A stretch of DNA of 64,000 nucleotides. Source: JACQZU01 sp041908165. GTDB taxonomy: Bacteria; Acidobacteriota; Holophagae; Holophagales; Holophagaceae. The translations under genes were made by a program, and so were the position numbers. How positions within the stretch are numbered: position 1 is the first letter of the stretch; the number at the start of each line of letters is the position of its first letter. Under the pieces are notes generated by a model. That model had not been told where the DNA came from. It did not search any database and saw only the letters and a program-made list of their open reading frames with translations. Of the stretch, positions 48,881-56,217 are shown in pieces. The stretch covers positions 1-64,000 of the forward strand of contig JAYRFV010000116.1 in assembly GCA_041908165.1 (NCBI GenBank), written 5' to 3'.

Positions 48881-50101
48881 CTAGAACACGAAATTGACAG
48901 AAACGGAGGTCAGGTGGTAGCTCTCGCCGGACTTGAACCCCGGCTGCCGGTTCGAGATCGCCCCCACCGCGCCGGTGGGGTGGTTCACCTGGTCGAACTG
49001 TGCCTTGATCGCCACATTCTTCCAGCAGTCCCAGCGGAGGCCGGCGGAGAAGCTCTGCTGGGCGTGGTCGCCGCCGGCGATCATCGCCTGGACGATCGGG
49101 TTGGCGTTCTTGGTGGGCGAGTCGGTCTGCTTCTTGGCGACCGTGAGGTAGGGCGTCCAGGCGCCCAGCCGCCACCCGGCTGTGAGATACCCGGCAGTGG
49201 CGTGGAGGAGGATGTTCTCCTCACCGCCGTTTCGCGCCACCTCGGCCATCAGGAACCAGTCGCCGGGGTCGTAGCTGTAGCCGAGGCTGAGGTAGGTGGT
49301 ACGGTCGTCCCGGAGCTGGAACTGGTCGGCCAGGGCGGGATTGCCGCCGTAGGCGGCGGGCAGGGTGCGGAGCAGGGCGTAGGGCCCATCCGGGGCGTCC
49401 AGGTCGGTATCGTTGAGGGTGGCGCTCATCTGCACGTAGGCCACACGCCAGACCGACGACCCGACCTCCCCCGTCAGCCCAAGGGTGACGAGGTTCTTAC
49501 CTTTGAAGGTGGACTCGCCGTCGCCGGCGGGGAGGTCCGCCCGGGTGGTCCCGAACAGGCCGAACACGGACAGCGCCACACCGCCCAGGTGGGACTTCCA
49601 GGCCACGTCCCCACCGTCGCAGAAGGTCAGGGGGTTGAACTGGTAGACCTCGGTGGGAGGCCGGACCCACGGGGTCGAGTACCCCACCTTCTGGTAGTCC
49701 GAGATCAGGTAGGTGGGCAGCGGGATGCGTCCGGCCCGGATCGCCAGCTGCGGCAGTGCCTGCCATTTGACATGGGCCATGCTGACGTAGGGCGTGAAGG
49801 TCCTGTCGTAGCGGGCTTCCGAGATCACCTGCACCACGGCGGAGAAGGTCTCCGAGAACCTGCCGTTCACCTGCAGGCCGAGCCGGGAATCGGCCCGGAC
49901 GTCCAGGTCCCGGGTAAAGCCCGCGCCGTTGGGCAGGGAGAAGTTGGCCTGGAAGTCGCCGTTCTTCTCGCTGGACCGAACGGCACCCAGGGTGCCGAAG
50001 CCGCGGAACTTGAACGTGTCGCCGGCGGAGTCCTGGGCCTTTCCGGCCCCGGAGACGCAGAGGGCAGACACGAGTCCGACCCATCGAAGGCCTTGGTGCA
50101 T
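48881..50101 (-). CDS. Outer-membrane porin-like beta-barrel
   Basis: The 406-residue protein has a signal peptide (HQGLRWVGLVSALCVSGAGKAQ) and then alternating amphipathic beta strands with aromatic girdle residues, ending in VSVNFVF, whose final Phe is the usual BAM recognition signal. RADSRLGLQVNGRFSETFSAVVQVISEARYD and AHVKWQALPQLAIRAGRIPLPTYLISDY look like porin strands 3-8. It most resembles general or anion porins of proteobacterial style. The substrate is unknown. ATG 50101 follows AGGAGCAGGAC. The short phosphate-binding-like gene follows at 9 nt, suggesting a phosphate-related or other anion role, by inference. Confidence 0.82.
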   Translation of the reverse strand: MHQGLRWVGLVSALCVSGAGKAQDSAGDTFKFRGFGTLGAVRSSEKNGDFQANFSLPNGAGFTRDLDVRADSRLGLQVNGRFSETFSAVVQVISEARYDRTFTPYVSMAHVKWQALPQLAIRAGRIPLPTYLISDYQKVGYSTPWVRPPTEVYQFNPLTFCDGGDVAWKSHLGGVALSVFGLFGTTRADLPAGDGESTFKGKNLVTLGLTGEVGSSVWRVAYVQMSATLNDTDLDAPDGPYALLRTLPAAYGGNPALADQFQLRDDRTTYLSLGYSYDPGDWFLMAEVARNGGEENILLHATAGYLTAGWRLGAWTPYLTVAKKQTDSPTKNANPIVQAMIAGGDHAQQSFSAGLRWDCWKNVAIKAQFDQVNHPTGAVGAISNRQPGFKSGESYHLTSVSVNFVF

Positions 50102-50264
50102 GTCCTGCTCCTGAATGGCGCCCATCCTCCGAAGGAGGTCATGCGGGCTGCCGTGTGGTTCGGCGGGGGAAGGTGAGCACTTTAGTTCTGTTTCAGGCAA
50201 TCCTGGAGACCCACACGTCGCCCTTCCGGCCCAGCCGCCCGGGGGGTGCCTCCACCGCCCGGGT

Positions 50265-51278
50265 TCAGCGCCAGACCGGAGCGACTTCCAGCAGGAACGG
50301 GGCCATGTCCAGGTAGTGCACCAGCCGCGGGCGGCGGCCGAGGTTGGGGCTGGCGCCGTGCGGCAGCGCCTGGTGCCAGATGACCAGGTCTCCGGCGCGT
50401 CCGCCGACCGGCACCGCCCCCAGGGCGTGCAGGTCCTCCTGGCGCGGATCGGCCCCTGCGGGCAGCGAGGCCAGCCAGTCCGGCAGGCGGTGGTGGAAGC
50501 CGGGAACGAGGGTCAGGGCGCCCTGCTCGGGCGGCGTGTCCTCCAGGTACAGGATCCCCTGGGTGGCGAAGGGCACCGGCAGGTGAAGGCTGACGTCCCA
50601 GTGCAGGCCCGGTCCCGGGAAGGGGCGGCCGGTCCGCACCGGGACGTTGAACCCGCATCGGTCGGTGCTCATCCAGAGGTCGGCGCTGCCCCACAGCTGG
50701 GCAAAGGCCTTGTGGATGCGAGGAGAGGCGTGGATCCGGTCGAGGGACGGATGGCGGAACAGCTGCACCATGATGCCGTTGGTGGAGGCGCGGTACCAGG
50801 ATTCCGGATCCTCCGGCGAGGCGCCCAGGTGGTCCCAGAGGGCCCGGGCCGCGGCCTCGATCTGCTCCGCCGGTGCGGCCTGCGGGAGCACGACGAATCC
50901 CTGCGCCTGCCAGTGCGCCAGGCCCTCACGGTCCAGCACCGGCGGCATCGCCTCGATCGCCCGGAACTCCGCGGCGGTGGCCTCCGGAACCGGCGCGGAC
51001 CGGACGGCGGCGTTGAACCGCGCCACCCGCACCGGGTCCGGCGCGCCGCCCTGGCCCAGGATCCAGTCGCGGAAGGCCTCGCGGTCCGGGCCAGCGGAGA
51101 ACAGGAACTGCAGGGTCGGCTCCCAGCCGAGCCCGAGGGCGTGCACCAGCAGCTTGTCCAGGTGGCCTTCCGCGGCCGCCGGCGCACCCCGGCGCTGGGC
51201 CTGGGTCCGCGCCCAGAACCGGTGCAGGTGGCAGACGCCGAGCAGGGAGTCGTCCGAGGAGGCGGGCAGGGCCGGCAT
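50265..51278 (-). CDS. Phytanoyl-CoA dioxygenase family (2OG-Fe(II)) protein
   Basis: A 337-residue protein with an N-terminal helical part (~1-120) of unknown type and a C-terminal double-stranded beta-helix of the PhyH family. The Fe(II) ligands are visible as His226-x-Asp228 (LHWDVS) and His307 (LPHGASPN), with Arg316 or Arg318 (GRRPR) as the 2-oxoglutarate anchor. Members hydroxylate or oxidise lipids and natural-product intermediates. The start at 51278 (ATG) is uncertain; GTG 51293 is an alternative and neither has a good ribosome site. It follows the Ser-hydrolase-like gene on the same strand (42-nt gap) and is near a divergent ACP-KAS III pair, so its substrate may be an acyl-ACP or its product. 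Confidence 0.8.
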   Translation of the reverse strand: MPALPASSDDSLLGVCHLHRFWARTQAQRRGAPAAAEGHLDKLLVHALGLGWEPTLQFLFSAGPDREAFRDWILGQGGAPDPVRVARFNAAVRSAPVPEATAAEFRAIEAMPPVLDREGLAHWQAQGFVVLPQAAPAEQIEAAARALWDHLGASPEDPESWYRASTNGIMVQLFRHPSLDRIHASPRIHKAFAQLWGSADLWMSTDRCGFNVPVRTGRPFPGPGLHWDVSLHLPVPFATQGILYLEDTPPEQGALTLVPGFHHRLPDWLASLPAGADPRQEDLHALGAVPVGGRAGDLVIWHQALPHGASPNLGRRPRLVHYLDMAPFLLEVAPVWR

Positions 51279-51320
51279 GGGCCATGATCGCACTGGCGCC
51301 GGAGCCCGGTGCGGCGTCCT

Positions 51321-52052
51321 TCAGTTCCCGGCCAGGAACTCGGGGAGGCTGTCCTGGTGGTCGAGGTCGAGGATGTCGCGCAGCATCCTCACCCGCGCCA
51401 GTTCCCAGGAGACGAAGTGGCTGTCGCAGGGATACCCGAACACGCGGACGCCGGGCCGGTCCTCGAGGTGCCGGGTCTGGTCGAGGCCCGCGGCGGAGCC
51501 GTTGCAGACGTGCAGGTTGTAGACCGTGCGGCCGTTCCACTCCTGCAGCGCCTCGCGCAGGTCGCAGTGGGGCAGCACGGAGGGGCCGAGGCGCCGCAGC
51601 TTGGCGGCCAGGTTCTCGGCGCCCCCGGGCAGCTTGTCGAAGCGGTCCAGGTAGTCCGGGTGCAGGTTGGTGTAGGGTGCGAAGGCGTGGACCCAGTCGG
51701 CCCCCAGCAGGTGGCCGAACAGCAGGGCGCTGAAGGCCCCGCCGCTGTTGCCGATGACCATGGTCCGGGCCGGCGCCAGCCGCGCCTGCTCGGCCCGGAG
51801 CCGGTCCAGCAGCCCCGGGATGCCCGGCGCCAGGGTATCGATGCCCCCCAGGAAGCAGCGCTGGGAGGGATCGCGGAGCAGGATCCGGCTGCAGCCCAGC
51901 TGCGCCGTGACGTCGTCGAAGTCGAAATTCGAGGCGACCAGCCAGTTGCGGAAGCCGGTGAAGGCCACCACGAGCACGTCGGCCCGGGCTCCCCGCTGGA
52001 CCGAAAGGACCGGATTGCCCTCGTCCGATGGAATCCTGATGGCTGGCGGCAC
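51321..52052 (-). CDS. Alpha/beta-hydrolase-like protein (GNSGG), unknown specificity
   Basis: The 243-residue protein shows an alpha/beta-hydrolase pattern: strand VLVVAFTGFRNWLVA (26-40), helix, strand MVIGNSGGAFSALLFGHLLGA with nucleophile-elbow Ser103, strand YNLHVCNGSAAG, and a late His212 in CDSHFVSWE. An acid residue is not certain. No signal peptide is seen, so it acts in the cytoplasm. GTG 52052 lies behind GGAGGAGCC. Immediately upstream, on the other strand, stand ACP and KAS III genes; a thioesterase- or acyltransferase-like role that takes acyl groups from the ACP is a reasonable inference, not shown. It is followed by the PhyH dioxygenase gene. Confidence 0.65.
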   Translation of the reverse strand: MPPAIRIPSDEGNPVLSVQRGARADVLVVAFTGFRNWLVASNFDFDDVTAQLGCSRILLRDPSQRCFLGGIDTLAPGIPGLLDRLRAEQARLAPARTMVIGNSGGAFSALLFGHLLGADWVHAFAPYTNLHPDYLDRFDKLPGGAENLAAKLRRLGPSVLPHCDLREALQEWNGRTVYNLHVCNGSAAGLDQTRHLEDRPGVRVFGYPCDSHFVSWELARVRMLRDILDLDHQDSLPEFLAGN

Positions 52053-52277
52053 GGCTCCTCCCGAATCGTCCGCCCAGGACCGGCCCACCACTCCGGCGGG
52101 ATCGAGGGCGGGTCCGGGCAGGGGCCAGGATCCCAAGCCCGGCTCCCCCGGTCAATCGGCCGGACCGCGGTGGACGGGCCCTCGCCGCGGCGCGATGATG
52201 GCTCCGGGGGCCGGGACCCTGCTTCCTGCACCGTTCCGGCGGCCCCACCGGACAGCCGAGCCCGAGGACCCGCCGAG
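52053..52277. promoter_or_regulatory. Divergent promoter region of the ACP-KAS III / hydrolase-dioxygenase cluster
   Basis: A 225-bp GC-rich gap between the minus-strand hydrolase gene and the plus-strand ACP gene. Both flanking genes need promoters here, so they are likely to be co-controlled. I see no convincing -35/-10 pair or palindrome. Confidence 0.4.
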
Positions 52278-52520
52278 ATGGAACCCACGCTGGACTACAC
52301 CGCCTTTCGCAAGGAGCTGGCCTCGATCTTCGCGGTCGAGCCCAGCCGGATCCAGCCTGAAACGCGGCTGGCGACCTTCACCTGGGACTCCCTCGCCGTG
52401 GTCTCGACGATCCTCGCCATCGACGAACTGTTCAACGTCCTGGTGGAGGGGCAGACGCTGGTGAACTGCGAGACCATCGGGGACATCGAGCGGATCGTCG
52501 CGGAGCGGGCCGGCGCATGA
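52278..52520 (+). CDS. Acyl carrier protein
   Basis: An 80-residue acidic, helical protein with the ACP phosphopantetheine site TWDSLA (Ser38) in the correct position, followed by the usual helix with DELFNVLVEGQ. The 4'-phosphopantetheine arm would carry acyl groups as thioesters. It is clearly not the housekeeping AcpP (whose site reads DSLDTVE). Its 3' end overlaps the KAS III start by 4 nt (ATGA), a sign that both are made together. Stand-alone ACP plus KAS III pairs are seen in clusters that make or attach unusual acyl groups to glycans or natural products. Confidence 0.88.
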   Translation: MEPTLDYTAFRKELASIFAVEPSRIQPETRLATFTWDSLAVVSTILAIDELFNVLVEGQTLVNCETIGDIERIVAERAGA

Positions 52521-53590
52521 GCCCCGCGGTCCGTCCCGACGGCCCCTGCGTGGGCGGAGTCCGGGTGGCCGGCGTGGTCTCCTGCCTGCCCGCTGTCCGC
52601 ATCGACAACCACAGCCTGGGCGAGCGCTTCGGCGAGGCGGCCGTGGCCGAGATCATCCGCCTGACCGGCGTGCGGACCCGCTACGCCGCGCTCCCCGAGC
52701 AGACCGCCTCGGACCTCTGCGAGCCCGCCGCCCGCCGGCTGATGGACCGCCTGGGCTGGGACCCCGCGAGCGTGGACGCGCTCATCCTGGTGACGCAGAC
52801 GCCGGACTGCCGCATCCCGGCCACGGCCTGCCTGCTGCAGGCGCGGCTCGGCCTGGCGACGACCGCCCAGGCCTTCGACGTGAACCTCGGCTGTTCCGGC
52901 TACGTCTACGGCCTCTGGCTGGCGTTCGCGATGGTCCACGCGGGCCTCGGCCGGGTCCTCCTGCTCACCGCCGACACCTTCAAGGACGTCGTCGATCCGC
53001 ACGACCGCGCCACCGCGCTCCTGTTCGGCGATGCCGCCTCCGCCACCGCCCTGGAGGCCGATCCAGCCTCGCCTCCGGCCGCCTTCATCCTCGGCACCGA
53101 CGGCCGCGGCGCGCGCAACCTGATCATCCAGGGCGGAGGCTTCCGCGCCCCAGTGGCCGACCCCCGCATGCGCGAGGGCGGCGATCCGGAGAAGCTGTTC
53201 ATGGACGGCGGCGAGGTCTTCGCCTTCACCCTGAAGGCGGTTCCGGACCTGGTGCAGCGCACCCTCCGGCTGGCCGGCCGGAGCCTGGAGGAGATCGACG
53301 CCGTGCTGCTGCACCAGGCCAGCCGGATGATGGTCTCCCACCTGGGCAAGAAGATCGGCGTGGCCCCGGAGCGGCTGCCCATCAACCTCGACCGCTATGG
53401 CAACACCGGTTCGGTGACCCTGCCCTTGCTGATGTCCGACGACCTCGCCCCGCGCCTGCTCGAACGGGGCGGACGCTTCTGTCTGGCCGGCTTCGGCGTG
53501 GGCTGGTCCTGGGGCGCAGCGTGCCTGGACCTCGCCCCGCTGGGCTGCGCGGAGACCCTGTTCCTCGGCGAGCCGCAGCCCGGTGCGTGA
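52517..53590 (+). CDS. 3-oxoacyl-ACP synthase III (KAS III/FabH-like)
   Basis: The 357-residue thiolase-fold enzyme has all three catalytic residues of KAS III: Cys126 in NLGCSGYVYG, His266 in LLHQAS and Asn296 in DRYGNTGS. It should condense a starter acyl-CoA with malonyl-ACP, or act as an acyltransferase as some KAS III-like proteins in biosynthetic clusters do. The N-terminus has a 15-residue extension before the VRVAGVVSCLP start of the fold. It overlaps the ACP gene by 4 nt. The convergent DUF2911 gene ends 15 nt away. Primary fatty-acid FabH is usually in a fabHDG locus, not seen here, so this is likely a specialised paralogue. Confidence 0.9.
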   Translation: MSPAVRPDGPCVGGVRVAGVVSCLPAVRIDNHSLGERFGEAAVAEIIRLTGVRTRYAALPEQTASDLCEPAARRLMDRLGWDPASVDALILVTQTPDCRIPATACLLQARLGLATTAQAFDVNLGCSGYVYGLWLAFAMVHAGLGRVLLLTADTFKDVVDPHDRATALLFGDAASATALEADPASPPAAFILGTDGRGARNLIIQGGGFRAPVADPRMREGGDPEKLFMDGGEVFAFTLKAVPDLVQRTLRLAGRSLEEIDAVLLHQASRMMVSHLGKKIGVAPERLPINLDRYGNTGSVTLPLLMSDDLAPRLLERGGRFCLAGFGVGWSWGAACLDLAPLGCAETLFLGEPQPGA

Positions 53591-53605
53591 GTCGCGGCGC
53601 CCGGC

Positions 53606-54445
53606 CTACTTCGCCTTCGCCTTCCAGTCGCCGACCGCCTTCTCGAAGGCGGCCATGTTGGGCTTGGCCGGGTCGGCCTTGGCCAGGGCCAGGGCCTCCT
53701 CGCCGGCCTTCACCGCCTCGGCGAATTTGCCTTCCTCGGCCAGGACCCGGGCCTTTCGGGCGACGTTGGCGTAGGTGCGCTTGATGCCGATGGACTTCTC
53801 CAGCCACTGCCAGGCCTCGACCCGGTTCTTCTTCTGGTCGAACCAGTAGCGGGCGGCGCCCAGGGGCGTCTGCCAGTCGTCGGCCTTGGCCTCGGCGACC
53901 GAGCGGCGGACCTTGGCGTCGATCTCCACGCCGATGGTCACGGGCACCCGCAGCTTCTCCCACTCGATGGCGAGCACCGCGCTGGCCGTGTCCACCGACA
54001 GGAAGCTCAGGGTGAAGGTCTCGCTCGGATCCGCAGCCACCGGCTTCGCCTTGACCCGCAGCACGTCCTTGCCCGCGTCGTACTCGGTCTCGAACCACAG
54101 CTTGGTGTCGCGGTTGAAGATCACGGTCCATTCGTCCTTGCCCGGGATCGTCACCAGCGCGTAGGTGCCGGCCGCGAGCTTCTGGCCCTGGACGCTGACC
54201 TCGTCGGAAAAGGTGACGGTGGTGGCCTGGTTGGCGCCGGTGCGCCAGGGCTTGTCCCAGGGCACCAGGGCGCCCCAGATGGCCCGTCCCTTCACGTTCG
54301 GACGGCTGTAGGAGATGCTCACGTCGGTCAGGCCGATGCGCTGGGTGAAGGTCGCGGCGGAACTGGGCTGCGGCGGCTGGAACTGGGCGGCGGCCGGAAG
54401 GGTGGCACAGAGGACGGCGGGAACCAGCAGGGTCGGTGGGCGCAT
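53606..54445 (-). CDS. DUF2911 domain protein, secreted
   Basis: The 279-residue protein has a signal peptide (PPTLLVPAVLCATLPAAAQ) and a DUF2911 domain at about 30-175 with its hallmark IGLTDVSISYSRPNVKGRAIWGALVPWDKPWRTGANQATTVTFSDEVSVQGQKLAAGTYAL. A C-terminal segment (~200-279) is a helical TPR-like repeat region (YWFDQKKNRVEAWQWLEKSIGIKRTYANVARKARVLAEEGKFAEA). DUF2911 proteins are common in Bacteroidetes and Acidobacteria and have no known function. ATG 54445 follows GAGGAGACG. No clear operon partner: the M29 gene lies 72 nt upstream on the same strand. Confidence 0.85.
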   Translation of the reverse strand: MRPPTLLVPAVLCATLPAAAQFQPPQPSSAATFTQRIGLTDVSISYSRPNVKGRAIWGALVPWDKPWRTGANQATTVTFSDEVSVQGQKLAAGTYALVTIPGKDEWTVIFNRDTKLWFETEYDAGKDVLRVKAKPVAADPSETFTLSFLSVDTASAVLAIEWEKLRVPVTIGVEIDAKVRRSVAEAKADDWQTPLGAARYWFDQKKNRVEAWQWLEKSIGIKRTYANVARKARVLAEEGKFAEAVKAGEEALALAKADPAKPNMAAFEKAVGDWKAKAK

Positions 54446-54517
54446 GGCGTCTCCTCGGGGATCGAGGATGGAGCCTAGCACGGTCTGCCACGCCAGGGTG
54501 GGCGCGGATTGCCCCCC

Positions 54518-55675
54518 TCAGGATCCGAAATCGAGCGTGTAGGCGGTGTCCTTGAGCACCTCGACCCTGCTGCCACCGGCCAGGAGCAGGTGCATGCTCA
54601 GCACCTGCACCGCCGGCATCACCTCCGGCACGTAGACGCGGTCGATGTGGACGACGGCGTCGGCGGTGCTGAAGGCCGAGGGACCCACCTGGCCGCCGAA
54701 GTGTTCGCTGCGGCCGAAGGCGATGTGCAGGCCCAGCTTCTCGTCCAGCAGCACCACGCCGATCGGCTTGACGCCGAAGTGCGCCAGCACGCCAAGGCCC
54801 AGTTCGGCCAGGTTCCCATAGGCCGGTTCGCGGGCCAGCAGCTCGGCCTCGCGTGCCGATTCCGGCCCCGTGCTGAGCACCGCCACCGCCCGGTTGGCCT
54901 CGATCCGGTAGCGGACCACCTCGGCCCCGAACTGCACCGGCAGTTCACCGGCACTGAGGCTCGGATCGCCGGCGCGCTCCCCTTCGTAGGGGACGATGTA
55001 GGCCTCCCCCGAGGGCAGGTTCCCGGCCACCCCGGGCTCCGGCAGCAGGCCGCCGCTGGCGTGGGCGGTGCGGTGGCGGAGGTCCAGGTGCAGGGCGCAG
55101 TCCCCCTGCGGATGGCGGAACCGGAACTCCGCGCCCTCGGCCCGGTCCATCAGGTCCTTCAGAAGGTGCACGCGGCGGTTGATCTCCGTGTAGTCGAGGC
55201 GGAGCGCGGGGATCATCTCTGCCCCGAAGCCCGGCATGGTGGCGGCGCGGATCGGGTGCCGTTTCGCCGCCATCTTCAGCGGCGCGGTGGCGCTGAACTT
55301 GGTCGGCGCCAGCAGGATCGGATGGTCGGCGTAGACCTGGGCCAGCGGCACCGCCGTCGCGGGATCCAGGTCCTCCACAGCCGCCGGAAGCGGCCCGCCG
55401 CCGTGGATCCAGGCGTGCTCCGGCAGGTCGCCGTTGTTGGTGTGGACGTTGCGGTAGAGAACCAGGTCGGTGGCCAGCCCGAGGTCCCCGGCCCGCCCCT
55501 GCAGTTCCCGGGACCATTCCAGCGCGATCTCCCGCCGTGCCCGCCAGGCCGGGTCGTCCCCGACCTTGGCGTCCGGCAGGTCCACCAGGAGGGCGAGCCG
55601 CTTCTCCTCGGGCCTCGGCACGAAGACCCTCCGCACCATCTCCACCAGTTCCTGGCCCGTCATCCGCTCGTTCAT
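54518..55675 (-). CDS. M29 family aminopeptidase
   Basis: The 385-residue protein has the M29 (aminopeptidase T/S, AmpS-like) features: NLPSGEAYIVPYEG near 236, AELGLGVLAHFG near 305 and DEKLGLHIAFGRSEHFGG with HIDRVY near 326-362, supplying the metal-binding Glu, His and Asp residues. These cytoplasmic enzymes remove N-terminal residues using two metal ions. ATG 55675 follows CAGGAGAG; an ATG ten codons upstream is not supported. It lies 26 nt after the RDD gene stop on the same strand, so FHA-RDD-M29 might be one transcript. Confidence 0.85.
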   Translation of the reverse strand: MNERMTGQELVEMVRRVFVPRPEEKRLALLVDLPDAKVGDDPAWRARREIALEWSRELQGRAGDLGLATDLVLYRNVHTNNGDLPEHAWIHGGGPLPAAVEDLDPATAVPLAQVYADHPILLAPTKFSATAPLKMAAKRHPIRAATMPGFGAEMIPALRLDYTEINRRVHLLKDLMDRAEGAEFRFRHPQGDCALHLDLRHRTAHASGGLLPEPGVAGNLPSGEAYIVPYEGERAGDPSLSAGELPVQFGAEVVRYRIEANRAVAVLSTGPESAREAELLAREPAYGNLAELGLGVLAHFGVKPIGVVLLDEKLGLHIAFGRSEHFGGQVGPSAFSTADAVVHIDRVYVPEVMPAVQVLSMHLLLAGGSRVEVLKDTAYTLDFGS

Positions 55676-55701
55676 CGGCTCTCCTGGAAAGATTGTCGCG
55701 T

Positions 55702-56217
55702 TCACGGGCCATTCGATGGAAGCGGCGGCGGCAGGGTCCGGGGGCGGGGCCGCGGCTTCCGCACCACCCAGGTGGCGCCGATCCAGTCATGGAGGGCGCG
55801 CTTGCGGGCGCTCCAGGCGGCGAGCAGCAGGCCGAAGCAGCAGAGGCCGAAGCTGAGCGGCTTGACCAGGTTGCGCGCCAGGGACCGGAGCAGGCCCGCG
55901 GGGCGGCCATCGGCGCGCACCACCTGGATGCCGGACAGCCGCTTGCCGAGGGTGGCGCCGGTCCCGACGCCCTCCAGCAGGGTGAAGTACAGCAGCGGCA
56001 TCAGCAGGCCGGCGGCGTCCCGCCCCAGATCGTGCAAGGCCGAGTAGTAGGCGAAGGTGTCGCCCCGGGCGTCGAGCACGGTGCGGGCGAGGGCCTCCTC
56101 GAAGATCCAGCCGGCCAGCAGTCGCAGCAGCCAGACCAGCAGGGCCAGCGCCAGGACATCCACCAGGAAGGCCCAGACGCGCAGCCAGAAGCCGGCGAAG
56201 CGCGGTTCGCTGCTCAT
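55702..56217 (-). CDS. RDD family membrane protein
   Basis: A 171-residue RDD protein: GFWLRVWAFLVDVLALALLVWLLRLL (first helix, with the conserved Arg/Asp pair), a second membrane segment near 78-95, the signature TLGKRLSGIQVVRADGRPAGLLRSLARNLVKPL, and RKRALHDWIGATWVV at the end. RDD proteins are small membrane proteins, some implicated in Na+ or other transport, mostly of unknown role. Its ATG overlaps the FHA gene stop by 4 nt, so it is made together with that protein. The unusually long linker between helix one and two contains an aromatic DTFAYYSALHDLG motif. Confidence 0.85.
   Translation of the reverse strand: MSSEPRFAGFWLRVWAFLVDVLALALLVWLLRLLAGWIFEEALARTVLDARGDTFAYYSALHDLGRDAAGLLMPLLYFTLLEGVGTGATLGKRLSGIQVVRADGRPAGLLRSLARNLVKPLSFGLCCFGLLLAAWSARKRALHDWIGATWVVRKPRPRPRTLPPPLPSNGP

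Noticed and set aside
52278..53590. Housekeeping fatty-acid AcpP-FabH pair
   Set aside because: The ACP lacks the DSLDTVE signature and no fabD/fabG/fabF gene is nearby, so a specialised pair is more likely.
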